DNA of 64,000 nucleotides, from contig LJHR01000021.1 of assembly GCA_001296005.1 (NCBI GenBank), forward strand, positions 58,302 through 122,301, given 5' to 3'. A program made the translations under genes and the position numbers. The notes beneath the pieces are model-generated. The model saw nothing but the letters and a program-made list of their open reading frames with translations, was not told where the DNA came from and searched no databases. Below are positions 53,850-63,940 of the stretch, in pieces. The stretch comes from an alpha proteobacterium AAP38 (GTDB lineage Bacteria > Pseudomonadota > Alphaproteobacteria > Azospirillales > Azospirillaceae). Numbering within the stretch: the stretch's first letter is position 1; each line of letters begins with the position of its first letter.

Positions 53850-55100
53850 ATGATGTTCGACGCCGCCAGTTCCCTTCAGGCGCCCAGCCGTAACGAGATG
53901 ATGTCAGCCCTGCCGGAATATCCGTTTCCCCGGCTGGCTGCCTTGCTGTCCGATGTCACGCCGCTGGCCAATGTCGCGCCCAGCATCCTGACCATCGGGG
54001 AACCGCAGAATAATCCGCCCTCTCTGTTGACCGATATGCTGGCGGCATCCGCCCCCGCCGCCTGGGCCAAATATCCACCGACTGCCGGCACACCGGAATT
54101 CCGGGCTGCCGCCGCTGCTTGGTTGACGCGCCGGTTCAACCTGCCCCACGGTTTCGTGCCCGCCGACAAGGCGGTGTTGCCCGTCTGCGGCACGCGTGAG
54201 GCGCTGTATCAGCTGCCGCAACTGGTGGTGCCCAAGACCAAGGCCGGCGGGCGGCCTGTCGTCCTGATCCCCAATCCCTTCTACGCTGTCTATCTGGGGG
54301 CGGCCCTGATGGCGGGTGCCGAACCGGTGATGCTGGACGGCACCAAGGAGACTGGCTTCCTGCCCGACCTGGACAGTGTGCCGGAGGATATCTGGGAACG
54401 GACATCCCTGTTCTATCTTTGCACACCGGCCAACCCGCAGGGAGCCGTGGCCAGCCTGGAATATCTGAAGCGTGCTCTGACGCTGGCCCGCCGCCACGGT
54501 TTCACCCTGGTCATGGATGAATGCTATGGCGAGCTTTGGCACAATGTGGCGCCGGCGGGCGGCATGGATGCGGCCCGCGAGCTGGGCGGGGAGAACCCGC
54601 TGGCGAATTTGATGTGCTTCCATTCGCTTTCGAAACGATCCAGCGCTGCCGGGCTTCGTTCCGGATTCATGGCGGGTGATCCGGCCCTGATCGCCGGCTT
54701 CACGCGGCTGCGGGCCTATTCGCTGGCGGGCATGCCGCTGCCGGTGCTGGCCGCGTCCGCCGCGCTCTGGTCCGATGATGCGCATGTGGCGATCAACCGC
54801 GCCTATTACCGCGCCAATGTTGACGCGGCAGAGGCGATCCTGGAAGGCAAACTGGGCTATTACCGGCCCGATGCCGGTTTCTTCCTGTGGTTGGACGTCA
54901 CGGGCGTGGCCGCCAATGGGGAGGAGGCGACGAAGCGCCTTTGGCGCGAAGGCGCCATCAAGGTGCTGCCCGGCGCCTACCTGACCCAGCCGCATGGAGA
55001 TGGCTATAATCCGGGCGACCGCTATATCCGCGTCGCCCTTGTTCATGATGCTGACAATGTGGCCCGGTCGATGGAACGGCTGGCCCGCATCCTGTCCTGA
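53850..55100 (+). CDS. Class I/II PLP-dependent aminotransferase
   Basis: A 416-residue fold-type I aminotransferase. The PLP lysine is in [29 protein letters not shown] is the NP-type substrate loop, [10 protein letters not shown] holds the PLP-pyridine Asp, and [10 protein letters not shown] opens the domain. It resembles DapC-type succinyldiaminopimelate aminotransferases, but that is a guess. Two ATG codons stand together at 53850 and 53853. It is 32 bp before ftsK in the same direction, so both may be cotranscribed. Confidence 0.88.
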   Translation: MMFDAASSLQAPSRNEMMSALPEYPFPRLAALLSDVTPLANVAPSILTIGEPQNNPPSLLTDMLAASAPAAWAKYPPTAGTPEFRAAAAAWLTRRFNLPHGFVPADKAVLPVCGTREALYQLPQLVVPKTKAGGRPVVLIPNPFYAVYLGAALMAGAEPVMLDGTKETGFLPDLDSVPEDIWERTSLFYLCTPANPQGAVASLEYLKRALTLARRHGFTLVMDECYGELWHNVAPAGGMDAARELGGENPLANLMCFHSLSKRSSAAGLRSGFMAGDPALIAGFTRLRAYSLAGMPLPVLAASAALWSDDAHVAINRAYYRANVDAAEAILEGKLGYYRPDAGFFLWLDVTGVAANGEEATKRLWREGAIKVLPGAYLTQPHGDGYNPGDRYIRVALVHDADNVARSMERLARILS

Positions 55101-55132
55101 TCCTTTTCGACCCGCTGACCGGACGAGCGCCC

Positions 55133-57805
55133 ATGCCGAGCCGCCCCGCACCCCAGACACCGCCTCAAGGCCGCGTGCCCCCGCGCGGTCCCACGCCCGG
55201 ACCCGGTCCAGGCGGGGGTCTGGTTCCGCGCAAGTCGAGCCTGCTGCCCGAGGGCATGCTGGCCTTCGCCCTGCGTCGCATGGTGGAAGGGGTGGGGCTG
55301 ATCATCATCCTGATGGGTCTGGCGCTGCTGGTCTCTTTCCTGTCCTATGACAGCCGCGATCCGTCATGGAGTACGGCGGTGCCCGCCGACAAGGCCATGG
55401 CGCGCAACCTGCTGGGCACGCCTGGCGCCTATACGTCGGACCTGTTCCTGCAATCGCTAGGCTATGCCGCTTATCTGCTGCCCTTGTTCCTGCTGGGTTG
55501 GGGCTGGCGCGTTTTCCGGCACCGGCCCGTGCATAATCTGGCACTGCGGGTGCCGCTGGCGCTGGCGGCGGTGCTGCTCATGGCCATGGCCATGGTCTGT
55601 CTGGCTGGCGGCAATGCCGCCTGGGGCGGGCCGGCGGGTGCCCTGCTGGTGAAGCCGATCCTCAATCTGGTGGTGGCCCTGGCCGGCAGCGTGTCGGGGC
55701 CGCTGATCGGTTTGGTCCTGCTGGTCCCGGCCCTGTTCCTGTGCCTCTGGGCGCTGGATATCAGGCTGTGGGAGGTGGCGGAGTTCTTCCGGGGCCTCCG
55801 CCGTCAGGCTGGACGCTTTAAGAATGCCCGGCTGACCGGCGAGGATGAGGACGAGGAAACGGCGGTGCCGCCGCCGGCCCCCGCCCCGCGCTGGGGCGGA
55901 ACGCCCGCCGCTGCCAAGCCCGACACCGACGCACCGCGTGGCGCGCTGGTCGACGATATGCGGGCCAAGGCCGTGGGCCTGCTGTCCCGGCTGCGTCCCG
56001 GTGCCGCGAAGAAGGATATCGTTGCCCCCGCCGCTACGGGTGGGGCCCGTGTCGCTCCCTCCCTCGGCAGTCAGGGGCAGGAGATGGCACCGGCCACCGC
56101 CACCACCCCCTCGGCTGACCAGCCGTATGATCCGCCTGTTACCCCGTCAGAGGAACGCCGCCGCCATGCCCCGCCGGTAGTGGCCCCGGCGCCCAAGCCG
56201 CTGCCCGAAGTGGCGCGCAAGGTGGAAAAGGCGCGGCAGGCCAATCTGCTGCTGGAACCCGAAGCACGCGGCGATTATGAGCTGCCGCCCGTCGATATCC
56301 TGCAACTGCCCCCGCATGGCGTTGGCCCGCTGATGAGCGAGGAGGCATTGCAGCGCAATGCCGAGATGTTGGAAAGCGTGCTGGAAGATTTCGGCGTGCG
56401 CGGCCAGATCGTGAAGGTCAGCCCCGGCCCCGTGGTGACGCTCTATGAACTGGAGCCTGCCCCCGGCGTCAAATCCTCCCGCGTCATCGGTCTAGCCGAC
56501 GATATTGCCCGCTCCATGTCGGCGGTGTCGGTGCGCGTGGCCGTGGTGCCCGGCCGCAATGTCATCGGCATCGAAATGCCGAACCAGCGGCGGGAGACGG
56601 TGTATCTGCGCGAATTGCTGATGTCGGACGCCTATGAGAAGAGCCAGCAGAAGCTGGCCCTGGTCCTGGGCAAGGATATCGGTGGCGGCCCCGTCATCGC
56701 CGATCTGGCCCGCATGCCCCACCTTCTGGTGGCCGGCACCACCGGTTCGGGCAAGTCGGTGGCCATCAACACCATGATCCTGTCGATCCTGTACCGGATG
56801 CCGCCGGACAAGTGCCGCTTCATCATGGTCGATCCCAAGATGCTGGAACTGTCCATCTATGAGGGCATTCCACACCTTCTGGCGCCCGTCGTCACCGATC
56901 CCAAAAAGGCCGTCGTCGCCCTGAAATGGGCGGTGCGGGAGATGGAGGACCGGTATCGCAACATGTCCAAGCTGGGCGTGCGCAATATCGACGGCTACAA
57001 CGCCCGCCTGAAAGAGGCGCGCCAGAACGCGGAGGTGCTGACCCGCCGCGTGCAGACCGGCTTTGACCCTGACACGGGCAAGCCGATCTATGAGGAACAG
57101 CCCATCGACCTGACGGAGTTGCCCTATATCGTCGTCATTGTCGACGAAATGGCCGACCTGATGCTGGTGGCCGGCAAGGATATCGAGGCGGCGATCCAGC
57201 GTCTGGCCCAGATGGCGCGCGCCGCCGGCATCCACCTGATCATGGCGACGCAGCGCCCGTCGGTGGACGTCATCACCGGCACCATCAAGGCCAATTTCCC
57301 CACCCGCATCAGCTTCCAGGTGACCAGCAAGATCGACAGCCGCACCATCCTGGGCGAACAGGGCGCCGAACAGCTGCTGGGCCAGGGCGACATGCTGTAC
57401 ATGGCCGGCGGTGGCCGTATTACCCGCGTCCATGGGCCGTTCGTGCGCGACGAGGAGGTGGAACAGGCTGTCCGCTTCCTCAAGGCCCAGGGCGAACCCG
57501 CCTATGTCGATGCCGTGACCGAGGAAGAGGAGGAGTTCGATCCTTCCGAGGCCGGCGGCGGTGGCGAGGGCGGCAAGGGTGGGGAGCCGTCCGGCGACGA
57601 CCTGTATGATCAGGCAGTGGCCGTGGTGACGCGCGAGGGCAAGGCGTCGACCAGCTTCATCCAGCGCCATCTGCGCATCGGCTACAACTCCGCCGCCCGC
57701 CTGATCGAGCGGATGGAAAAGGAAGGCGTGGTCAGCCGCGCCAACCATGCCGGCAAGCGCGAGGTTCTGGCCCGCGATCCTGACGACAGGGAGCGGGTGA
57801 ACTAA
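55133..57805 (+). CDS. ftsK: DNA translocase FtsK
   Basis: An 890-residue membrane-anchored motor that pumps DNA through the septum and aligns dif sites. After a Pro/Gly-rich start, about four transmembrane helices lie at residues 50-210 ([20 protein letters not shown] and others). A variable Pro-rich linker runs to about 395. The motor has Walker A GTTGSGKS (535-542) and Walker [12 protein letters not shown]. The C-terminal gamma winged helix ([20 protein letters not shown]) reads KOPS-type sequences. Length is typical for alphaproteobacteria. Confidence 0.97.
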   Translation: MPSRPAPQTPPQGRVPPRGPTPGPGPGGGLVPRKSSLLPEGMLAFALRRMVEGVGLIIILMGLALLVSFLSYDSRDPSWSTAVPADKAMARNLLGTPGAYTSDLFLQSLGYAAYLLPLFLLGWGWRVFRHRPVHNLALRVPLALAAVLLMAMAMVCLAGGNAAWGGPAGALLVKPILNLVVALAGSVSGPLIGLVLLVPALFLCLWALDIRLWEVAEFFRGLRRQAGRFKNARLTGEDEDEETAVPPPAPAPRWGGTPAAAKPDTDAPRGALVDDMRAKAVGLLSRLRPGAAKKDIVAPAATGGARVAPSLGSQGQEMAPATATTPSADQPYDPPVTPSEERRRHAPPVVAPAPKPLPEVARKVEKARQANLLLEPEARGDYELPPVDILQLPPHGVGPLMSEEALQRNAEMLESVLEDFGVRGQIVKVSPGPVVTLYELEPAPGVKSSRVIGLADDIARSMSAVSVRVAVVPGRNVIGIEMPNQRRETVYLRELLMSDAYEKSQQKLALVLGKDIGGGPVIADLARMPHLLVAGTTGSGKSVAINTMILSILYRMPPDKCRFIMVDPKMLELSIYEGIPHLLAPVVTDPKKAVVALKWAVREMEDRYRNMSKLGVRNIDGYNARLKEARQNAEVLTRRVQTGFDPDTGKPIYEEQPIDLTELPYIVVIVDEMADLMLVAGKDIEAAIQRLAQMARAAGIHLIMATQRPSVDVITGTIKANFPTRISFQVTSKIDSRTILGEQGAEQLLGQGDMLYMAGGGRITRVHGPFVRDEEVEQAVRFLKAQGEPAYVDAVTEEEEEFDPSEAGGGGEGGKGGEPSGDDLYDQAVAVVTREGKASTSFIQRHLRIGYNSAARLIERMEKEGVVSRANHAGKREVLARDPDDRERVN

Positions 57806-57836
57806 GCGCAGCAAGCCAGGGGCGGGACACCGGACG

Positions 57837-58997
57837 ATGACGCTTATGAAAGTGCTGAAACTGTCCGGCCTGCTGCTTCTGCTGGCATTGCTGCTGGGCA
57901 CGGGTTGGCTGTTCATGAAGGTGGAACGCCGTCCCCTTGATGCGCCGCTGATTTCCGCGCCCATGCCCGGTGCCCCGGTCGGCATGGATGGCGGGGCCGT
58001 TGCCTGGATGGCCGAGCTTTACCGCGATAGCGGGGTGCCATCCGTCACGGCGGCGGTGGGCCTCAAGGGAGAACTGCTGTGGGCCGGCGCCATCGGCCAT
58101 GCCGACCTGTCGGCGGCGGTGCCGGCTACCCCGGAAACGCGATACCGCATCGGCAGCATTTCCAAGCCCATCACCGCCATCACGGCAATGCGACTGCAAC
58201 AAAAGGGCGTCATCGACATTGATGCGCCGTTCGCCACCCATGTCCCGGATTTCCCTTCCGCCCCCGCCGGATACAGCCTGAAACAGCTTCTGTCGCATCA
58301 GGCCGGCATCCGGCATTATGCGGGCATGGCCGAGGCGTGGAGCGACACGCCATACCCCACGACAAGGGATGCCGCCGCCGTCTTCGTCGCCGACCCGCTG
58401 CTGTTCCCGCCCGGCAGGGGGTTCACCTATAGCAGCCATGGCTACACGCTGGTGGCGTTGGCACTGGAAAAGGCGGCGGGGCAGGGGTTTGAAACGCTGG
58501 TGCAGGGGGAGGTTCTGGGCCCCGCCGTCATGGGGCGCACGGGGCTGGACCGCAAGGGCGTGGGGGATGCCGATGATGCCACTGGCTATATGCGGGCGGG
58601 CGGCCTGCTGTTCCCGGTGTTTGCCGACGATCTCAGCAACCGTTACGCGGGTGGCGGTTTCCGCTCCACCGCCATCGATTTGGTGGCACTGGGCAATGGC
58701 CTGATCACCGGCGCGCTGCTGCAACCGGCCACGCGGGACCTGCTCTGGACTCCCCTCGCGCTGGCCGATGGGGCGATGAATCCTGAACGCTATGCATTGG
58801 GCTTCCGCGTGGGCGAGGATGATCTGGGCCGCTTCGTCCATCATGGCGGCACGGCCAATGGTGGCGCCGCCATGCTATTGATCTATCCCGACCTGGGCCT
58901 GACCGTCGCGCTTTGCACCAATGACAGTGCCGGCGACGCCGCCTTCGATCGACTGGCCGCCGCCCAGCGTCTGGCCCGGTTGTTTGCGGGTAAATGA
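57837..58997 (+). CDS. Serine beta-lactamase-like hydrolase
   Basis: A 386-residue protein of the class C beta-lactamase/DD-peptidase fold. An N-terminal signal anchor (KLSGLLLLLALLLGTGWLFM) points to the periplasm. The catalytic S-x-x-K is Ser107-Ile-Ser-Lys110. YSSHGYTLVALALE holds the Tyr-x-Ser/Asn motif, and HHGGTANGG stands for the usual K/HxG motif. Such proteins include esterases and D-amino-peptidases as well as true lactamases; resistance should not be assumed. It is 31 bp after ftsK. Confidence 0.87.
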   Translation: MTLMKVLKLSGLLLLLALLLGTGWLFMKVERRPLDAPLISAPMPGAPVGMDGGAVAWMAELYRDSGVPSVTAAVGLKGELLWAGAIGHADLSAAVPATPETRYRIGSISKPITAITAMRLQQKGVIDIDAPFATHVPDFPSAPAGYSLKQLLSHQAGIRHYAGMAEAWSDTPYPTTRDAAAVFVADPLLFPPGRGFTYSSHGYTLVALALEKAAGQGFETLVQGEVLGPAVMGRTGLDRKGVGDADDATGYMRAGGLLFPVFADDLSNRYAGGGFRSTAIDLVALGNGLITGALLQPATRDLLWTPLALADGAMNPERYALGFRVGEDDLGRFVHHGGTANGGAAMLLIYPDLGLTVALCTNDSAGDAAFDRLAAAQRLARLFAGK

Positions 58998-59098
58998 GCA
59001 TAGGCCTGTATCCCGTTATTTTATGAATAACTATTGAACATGCTCTACGCCCGGATGCATCCTGATGCCTGTTCTCCGCATCGGATCAGGGGCACCCC

Positions 59099-59923
59099 AT
59101 GGATATCGGCATATTCACACAGCTTTTCCCCCAGGCGCCGCAAGACCATCTGACCCAGATGGCGGCGCAGGCGGATGGGCTGTTCGGGTCCTTCGGCTTT
59201 TCGGATGCGGGCATGATTAACCGGCTGCCCTATTTCCTGGCCAATGTCGGCCATGAATCGGGCGGCTGCACCATCACGCATGAGAATTTGAACTATTCCA
59301 CCGCCGCCCGCCTCTGTGCCGTCTGGCCCAGCCGGTTCCCGACCGAGGCGTCGGCCCAGCCTTATGTGAACAATCCCGAAGCGCTGGCCAACAATGTCTA
59401 TGCCGGGCGCATGGGCAATACCCAGCCGGGCGATGGCTATCTCTACCGGGGGCGCGGCTATATTCAACTGACGGGCCGCGATGCCTATGCCGCTGTGGGC
59501 AAGGCGGCGGGTCTGGATCTGGTCAATAATCCCGATCTGGCGGCGGCACCGGAAAATGCACTGCGGGTCGCCTGCGGCTTCTGGGCCTGGAAGGGCCTGA
59601 ACCCGATCTGCGACACGGGCGATTTCAACGCTGTCGTGAAGAAGATCAATGGCGGCCTGAACGGTCTGGACGACCGCAACGCCTGGCTGGCCAAGGTCCG
59701 CAAGGTCCTGGCCGGGGAAAGCGTGCGCGACCCGAATGCCAGGAGCACCATCCAGGCCGTACAGCAGGCCTTGAACAGCCGTGGCTACACGGAGGTCGGC
59801 ACCGCCGATGGCATCTGGGGCAATAATAGCCAGAAGGGCGCCGACCGGTTCCGCCGTGACAACAGCCTGAACGGGGTGGGCAACAAGGTGGACGCCACAC
59901 TGTTGTCGGCGCTGGGGCTGTAA
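59099..59923 (+). CDS. GH19-type endolysin/chitinase-like enzyme with peptidoglycan-binding domain
   Basis: A 274-residue protein without a signal peptide. The GH19 lysozyme-like domain spans about 1-205: NVGHESGGCTITHENLNYS has catalytic Glu53 and Glu62, and GYLYRGRGYIQLTGRDAY is the family substrate-cleft block. A PG_binding_1-type domain follows (STIQAVQQALNSRGYTEVGT, DGIWGNNSQKGADRFRRD). This build is typical of phage endolysins and of muralytic effectors. It lies alone between a hydrolase gene and murI, with no holin or phage genes nearby. Confidence 0.88.
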   Translation: MDIGIFTQLFPQAPQDHLTQMAAQADGLFGSFGFSDAGMINRLPYFLANVGHESGGCTITHENLNYSTAARLCAVWPSRFPTEASAQPYVNNPEALANNVYAGRMGNTQPGDGYLYRGRGYIQLTGRDAYAAVGKAAGLDLVNNPDLAAAPENALRVACGFWAWKGLNPICDTGDFNAVVKKINGGLNGLDDRNAWLAKVRKVLAGESVRDPNARSTIQAVQQALNSRGYTEVGTADGIWGNNSQKGADRFRRDNSLNGVGNKVDATLLSALGL

Positions 59924-59951
59924 GCGTATTACACGGGTGCCCAGACGTGCA

Positions 59952-60788
59952 TCACACCCGCGCAAACCGTGCTGGTTTGCCGAAGAAGCGGGTGGCCAGA
60001 TCAGTGATGCGGGCGCTGTCGCCCGTAGTCAGGAAGCCGACCTCGCCCCGGCCCGACCGGTCGAATTCCGGGTGGCGGGTAAGGTAGGCGGACAGGCTTT
60101 TGGCGGTCAGGTCGGGCTGTGACAGCACCTCCACGCCTGCCGGTAGGGCGGCGGTGAACAGGTCGGCGGCCAGCGGATAATGGGTGCAGCCCAGCATCAC
60201 CGCCTGCGGCGGCACGCCCTGCAGCTGCGTCATCAAGCCGTCGGCGTAGCGGTTGACGGCATCGCGCAGGCGGGCGGGGTCAGCGTCGGCCTCGATCAGG
60301 GGAACCAGATCGGGGCAGGCCTGCTGCACCACCCGTACCTCCGGCGCGCGGGCGGCGATTTCGCGGGGATAGGCGCCGCTGTCGACGGTACGGCTGGTGG
60401 CGAAGATGCCGATGGTGCGCGGTTCCCCCGCCTGTCGGCTGGCCGCGATATCGGCCATCCAGGGCTGACCTGTCACCGCCTCCACCATGGGGACCAGCAC
60501 GCCCAGCACGCGCCGTCCGGGCCAGGCCTGGTCCAGCCAGGTCTGCTGCAACCGGCGCAGGGCGACGGCGGACGCGGTGTTGCAGGCCAGGATGACCAGC
60601 CCGGCCCCCCGGTCGAACAGGCGCGACACGCCGGCCAGGGTCAGGTGATAGATCTCCTCGGGCGGGCGGTCGCCATAGGGGGCGTCGGCATGGTCGCCCA
60701 GATACAGGAAATCATGGGTCGGCAGGGTCGCGTGCAAGGTCCGCAGCACCGTCAGCCCACCATGGCCCGAATCAAAGACGCCGATCAT
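59952..60788 (-). CDS. murI: Glutamate racemase
   Basis: A 278-residue cofactor-free racemase that makes D-glutamate for peptidoglycan. IGVFDSGHGGLTVLRTL gives the first catalytic Asp region, LVILACNTASAVALRRLQ the first catalytic Cys and VMLGCTHYPLAADLF the second. I chose the ATG at 60786-60788 (MIGVFDSGHGG); an in-frame ATG 21 bases upstream adds seven residues. It is convergent with the endolysin-like gene. Confidence 0.96.
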   Translation of the reverse strand: MIGVFDSGHGGLTVLRTLHATLPTHDFLYLGDHADAPYGDRPPEEIYHLTLAGVSRLFDRGAGLVILACNTASAVALRRLQQTWLDQAWPGRRVLGVLVPMVEAVTGQPWMADIAASRQAGEPRTIGIFATSRTVDSGAYPREIAARAPEVRVVQQACPDLVPLIEADADPARLRDAVNRYADGLMTQLQGVPPQAVMLGCTHYPLAADLFTAALPAGVEVLSQPDLTAKSLSAYLTRHPEFDRSGRGEVGFLTTGDSARITDLATRFFGKPARFARV

Positions 60789-60942
60789 CCTGAACCCTGT
60801 CCCCTTCACACCCTACTGGGTGTTTAACACGGGTTTGCGGCGAAGGAAGGGCATTTCGCCCGCTTGCAAGCTGCTGCCAGCTGTGCCTAATACCAGCGGC
60901 TGGAAATACCGGCTGGTCCCGCGTTGGAGCGTTCATAAAGCC

Positions 60943-61494
60943 ATGTCCCTGCTGACCCGTTCCCTGTTCGCCGCCTCCCTGACCCTGGCCACCCTGCCGG
61001 CCCTGGCCGCCAACCAGGATACGAACCGCCCCGTCGGCCAGACCATGGGCGAGATTGCCCGGCAGGCCGAACAGCCGGCGGCCCGTGCGCCCGCCGCCCC
61101 GGCGGTGCAGCTGCCGGCGGCCAGCAACCTGCCCACCATGGGCGAGGTGGTGAAGCAGCAGGATGCGCAGGCCAAGGCTGCTGCTGCGGCTGCACCCGGC
61201 TGCACCCGTCCGCAGATGCCGGGCAAGCTGCCCGACGGCAAGACTGCGACCGAGGCGGAAATGCGCGATGCGCAGGTGGCCGTTAAGACCTATGTCACGC
61301 AGTCGGAAGCCTTCAATGCCTGTCTGGACAAGCTGGTGAAGGTCAGCCTAAACAAAATCTCCGCTCGCGAATATCTGGCCCTGATCCAGCAATATGATCT
61401 GACCGTCACGGCCATGCAGATTTTCGCCGAACGGTTCAACGTGCAACTTCGCGCCTTCAGGGCCCGGACCGGCGCACAGCCCAGCGGGCAGTAA
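60943..61494 (+). CDS. Exported hypothetical protein
   Basis: A 183-residue protein with a signal peptide (MSLLTRSLFAASLTLATLPA, ending ALAA before NQD). The first half of the mature part is Ala- and Gln-rich low complexity (QAEQPAARAPAAPAVQLPAA). The second half is predicted helical with two Cys (GCTRPQMPGKLPDGK, FNACLDKLVKVSLNK) and a long amphipathic C-terminal helix. I chose the ATG at 60943 because it starts the signal peptide. No family recognised. It is divergent from murI. Confidence 0.7.
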   Translation: MSLLTRSLFAASLTLATLPALAANQDTNRPVGQTMGEIARQAEQPAARAPAAPAVQLPAASNLPTMGEVVKQQDAQAKAAAAAAPGCTRPQMPGKLPDGKTATEAEMRDAQVAVKTYVTQSEAFNACLDKLVKVSLNKISAREYLALIQQYDLTVTAMQIFAERFNVQLRAFRARTGAQPSGQ

Positions 61495-61502
61495 CCGTTC
61501 AC

Positions 61503-61593
61503 GTAGGTCAGGTCGAGCTGCAGGCGAGCCCTGACAGCAATGGATTGAAAGCCTTGTCTGTCAGGACGGGGCTCACGCCCCGGCCTGACCTAC
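61503..61593. repeat. GTAGGTC...GACA hairpin units in inverted pair (pair 2)
   Basis: The left unit 61503-61536 (34 bp, plus) starts GTAGGTCAGG and ends CCTGACA. The right unit 61559-61593 (35 bp, minus) starts GTAGGTCAGGCC and ends CCTGACA, with inner stem GGGGC/GCCCC. Each unit folds on its own (GTCAGG/CCTGAC). Spacing and ends match the units at 22056-22131 while the interiors differ, as in REP-type families. Confidence 0.85.
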
Positions 61594-61603
61594 GGCATGC
61601 CTC

Positions 61604-61963
61604 TCACATGAAATCCGCTTCCTCATAGAGCGGGCGGATTTCAAGTTCGCTGGGGCCCGGCATCGGGTTGGGACAGCGTTTGGCCCAGGCCAGGGCCTCT
61701 TCCATATCCTTCACCTGCCAGATCCAGAACCCGGCCAGCTGTTCAGAAATGTGGCCGAATGGGCCGGGACGAACCGTGCGCCCGTCACCGTCAAAGGCGA
61801 TGCGATAGCCGGCGGCGGTGGGCTTCACCCCGTCGCCGGCCAGCATGATGCCGGCCTTGATCAGCTCCTCGTTGAAGGCACCCATGGCGGTCAGCAGTTC
61901 CATGGACGGCATCCGGCCCTGCTCGCTATCCTCGGTCGCCTTTACGATCACCATCACGCGCAT
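61604..61963 (-). CDS. YciI/DGPF-domain family protein
   Basis: A 119-residue dimeric ferredoxin-like-fold protein. MRVMVIVKATEDSEQGRMPS, then LIKAGIMLAGDGVKPTAAGY and GFWIWQVKDMEEALAWAKRC are the DGPF/YCII-related pattern. AAGGAG lies 6 bases before the ATG at 61963; the ATG two codons earlier overlaps that site. These proteins often accompany ECF sigma factors, but none is adjacent. The function is unknown. Confidence 0.85.
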   Translation of the reverse strand: MRVMVIVKATEDSEQGRMPSMELLTAMGAFNEELIKAGIMLAGDGVKPTAAGYRIAFDGDGRTVRPGPFGHISEQLAGFWIWQVKDMEEALAWAKRCPNPMPGPSELEIRPLYEEADFM

Positions 61964-62068
61964 TGTCATCTCCTTGGAGTTTGATCCAGGGGCAGGGTTG
62001 CCAACCTGCCCCGATATCCCAAGGACGGGGCAGCGGGCGTGATGCCGACATGGCGGGTCCGAAAAATT

Positions 62069-62515
62069 TCAACCTTTCACCAAGGTCAGTTTCGGGCGGC
62101 CCGGTGGCGGGTGATAACCCGGTAGGGCGGCGATCTGGCCCGCGATGACATTGGTGAAATCACCGATGCCGGGCCAGCTGGTCATCTTGCCGATCAGCCG
62201 CTTGCCCCGGAACACGAAGAAGACGGGAATGCCGTGCAGGCTGAACCGGTTGGCCATTTCCATGTCGTCATAGACATTGTCGTGCAGCCAGCGCACCTCC
62301 GGCCAGATGAAGCGTGGCGGCGTGGACAGGATGGCATGTTTGGCAATGTCGCAATTGGGACAGTCGCGGCCCCATAGGAACAGGATGCTCAGCGGCGGCA
62401 CCCCTTCCTCGGCCAGCACCGTGTCCAACTCCGCGCTGCTGACCTCGCGCATCGGGAAACGCGTGAAAAAATCCGGTGGTGTGCCGGGATTGGCCGGATT
62501 GCCTGGATTGGACAT
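62069..62515 (-). CDS. Thioredoxin-like protein
   Basis: A 148-residue cytosolic thioredoxin-fold protein with the redox motif CPNC in FLWGRDCPNCDIAKHAIL. The cis-Pro loop is HGIPVFFVFRGKRLIGKMTS. The Pro-rich N-terminus (SNPGNPANPGTPPDFFTRF) is not a signal peptide. CPNC in place of CGPC and a longer insert set it apart from general thioredoxins. It lies between the YciI-type gene and prfA on the same strand. Confidence 0.87.
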   Translation of the reverse strand: MSNPGNPANPGTPPDFFTRFPMREVSSAELDTVLAEEGVPPLSILFLWGRDCPNCDIAKHAILSTPPRFIWPEVRWLHDNVYDDMEMANRFSLHGIPVFFVFRGKRLIGKMTSWPGIGDFTNVIAGQIAALPGYHPPPGRPKLTLVKG

Positions 62516-62704
62516 CGGGTTTCCTCCGCCTTGTTATCGTGGACCCGCCAACAATTCAGGGGCGGCCGCATCCATGCGGGGCCGCCAATGGGGTGATCTG
62601 CCCGGCACCGTGCGGTGACCGGTGACGCACCCCTTGTTTAGAGAGATTCTAGATGAACAGCGGCGTTGGGGGAAGCGGGGATCGGTGTCCCCGCAGGGCG
62701 GCTG

Positions 62705-63787
62705 CTACTGCAATTCCGCCAGACGCTCAGCCTCTTCCTGGGCGATCAGGGCGTCGATGACCTCATCCATTTCGCCGGTCATGAACCGGTCGATCTTGCC
62801 ATAGAGGGTCAGGTTGATGCGGTGGTCAGTGATGCGGCCTTGCGGGAAATTATAGGTGCGGATGCGTTCCGACCGGTCGCCGGAACCCACCTGGCTCTTG
62901 CGGTCGGCGGCGCGTTCGGAGGCCAGACGCTGACGTTCGGCCTCATACAGCCGGGCGCGCAGCACCTTCAGGGCCTTGGCCTTGTTCTTGTGCTGGCTCT
63001 TTTCGTCCTGCTGGCTGACCACGATGCCGGTGGGCAGGTGGGTGATACGCACGGCACTGTCGGTGGTGTTCACCGACTGCCCGCCAGGGCCGGAGGAGCG
63101 GAAGACATCGATGCGCAGGTCGCGCTCATCAATATGGATATCGACCTCTTCGGCTTCCGGCAGCACGGCGACGGTGGCAGCGGACGTGTGGATGCGGCCC
63201 TGCGTTTCCGTTGCCGGCACGCGCTGTACCCGGTGGACACCTGATTCGAACTTCAGGCGGCGGAACACGCTGCGCCCCGTGATGGTGGCGCTGGCTTCCT
63301 TGTAGCCGCCGATGCCCGTCTCGCTGACATCCATGGTCTCAAACCGCCAGCCCTGGGCGGCGGCATAGCGCTTATACATCTCGAACAGTTCGGCGGCGAA
63401 CAAGGCCGCCTCGTCCCCGCCGGTGCCGGCGCGGACTTCCAGGATGGCGTTGCGTTCGTCCGCTTCATCTTTAGGCAGCAGGGCCAGCAGGATGCGGCGT
63501 TCCAGCTCGGGCAGGCGGCGCTTGGCCTCGGCCAACTCATCGGCGGCCAGATCGCGCATCTCTTCATCATCGCCGGCGGCCATGGCCTCCAGCTCGGCCA
63601 TGTCCGCATGGGCGCGGCGCATCTCGGTGATGGCGGCGGCGACGGGCTCCAGCTCGGCATATTCCTGGCTGGCCTTCACAAAGGCATCACCGTTGAGCGC
63701 GCCCGACGCCAAACCGTCGCGCAGCTCATCGAAATGCCGCATCACCTTGGCCAGCGGTTCGCCAAATCTGGTTTCAAAATCCGACAC
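62705..63787 (-). CDS. prfA: Peptide chain release factor 1
   Basis: A 360-residue class I release factor reading UAA and UAG. The GGQ motif is in [20 protein letters not shown]. The stop-codon reading tripeptide Pro-Ala-Thr is in [15 protein letters not shown], as in RF1 (RF2 has SPF). I chose a GTG start at 63785-63787 ([16 protein letters not shown]) because it gives the family's standard length; an ATG at 63835 would add 16 residues and cannot be excluded, as neither has a strong ribosome-binding site. prmC, a usual partner, is not seen between it and the next gene downstream. Confidence 0.95.
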   Translation of the reverse strand: MSDFETRFGEPLAKVMRHFDELRDGLASGALNGDAFVKASQEYAELEPVAAAITEMRRAHADMAELEAMAAGDDEEMRDLAADELAEAKRRLPELERRILLALLPKDEADERNAILEVRAGTGGDEAALFAAELFEMYKRYAAAQGWRFETMDVSETGIGGYKEASATITGRSVFRRLKFESGVHRVQRVPATETQGRIHTSAATVAVLPEAEEVDIHIDERDLRIDVFRSSGPGGQSVNTTDSAVRITHLPTGIVVSQQDEKSQHKNKAKALKVLRARLYEAERQRLASERAADRKSQVGSGDRSERIRTYNFPQGRITDHRINLTLYGKIDRFMTGEMDEVIDALIAQEEAERLAELQ

Positions 63788-63861
63788 GGGGGGAATGCCT
63801 GTCCAAATACGCCGTCGCGCGTGGGTATAGGCCATTGCCGGCCTGCGGTCACCCCGAAATG

Positions 63862-63894
63862 AAAAAGCCCCCGCCCGGTTGCCCGGACGGGGGA
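63862..63894 (-). terminator. Terminator after the gene entering from the right
   Basis: On the minus strand CCCCCGTCCGGG / CCGGGCGGGGGC forms a strong stem followed by TTTTTC. It ends the transcript of the partial gene at 63941-64000 before prfA. Confidence 0.85.
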
Positions 63895-63940
63895 GCAGGC
63901 TAGAACTGCCCGATGAAGCTGTGGGGGAACTGAAAACCGC

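Noticed and set aside
58019..58997. True beta-lactamase resistance gene at 57837-58997
   Set aside because: The S-x-x-K fold is shared by esterases and peptidases; nothing shows specific lactamase activity, so a general hydrolase call was kept.
59099..59923. Prophage remnant
   Set aside because: The endolysin-like gene is the only phage-type gene; no integrase, terminase, tail or att-like repeats are seen.
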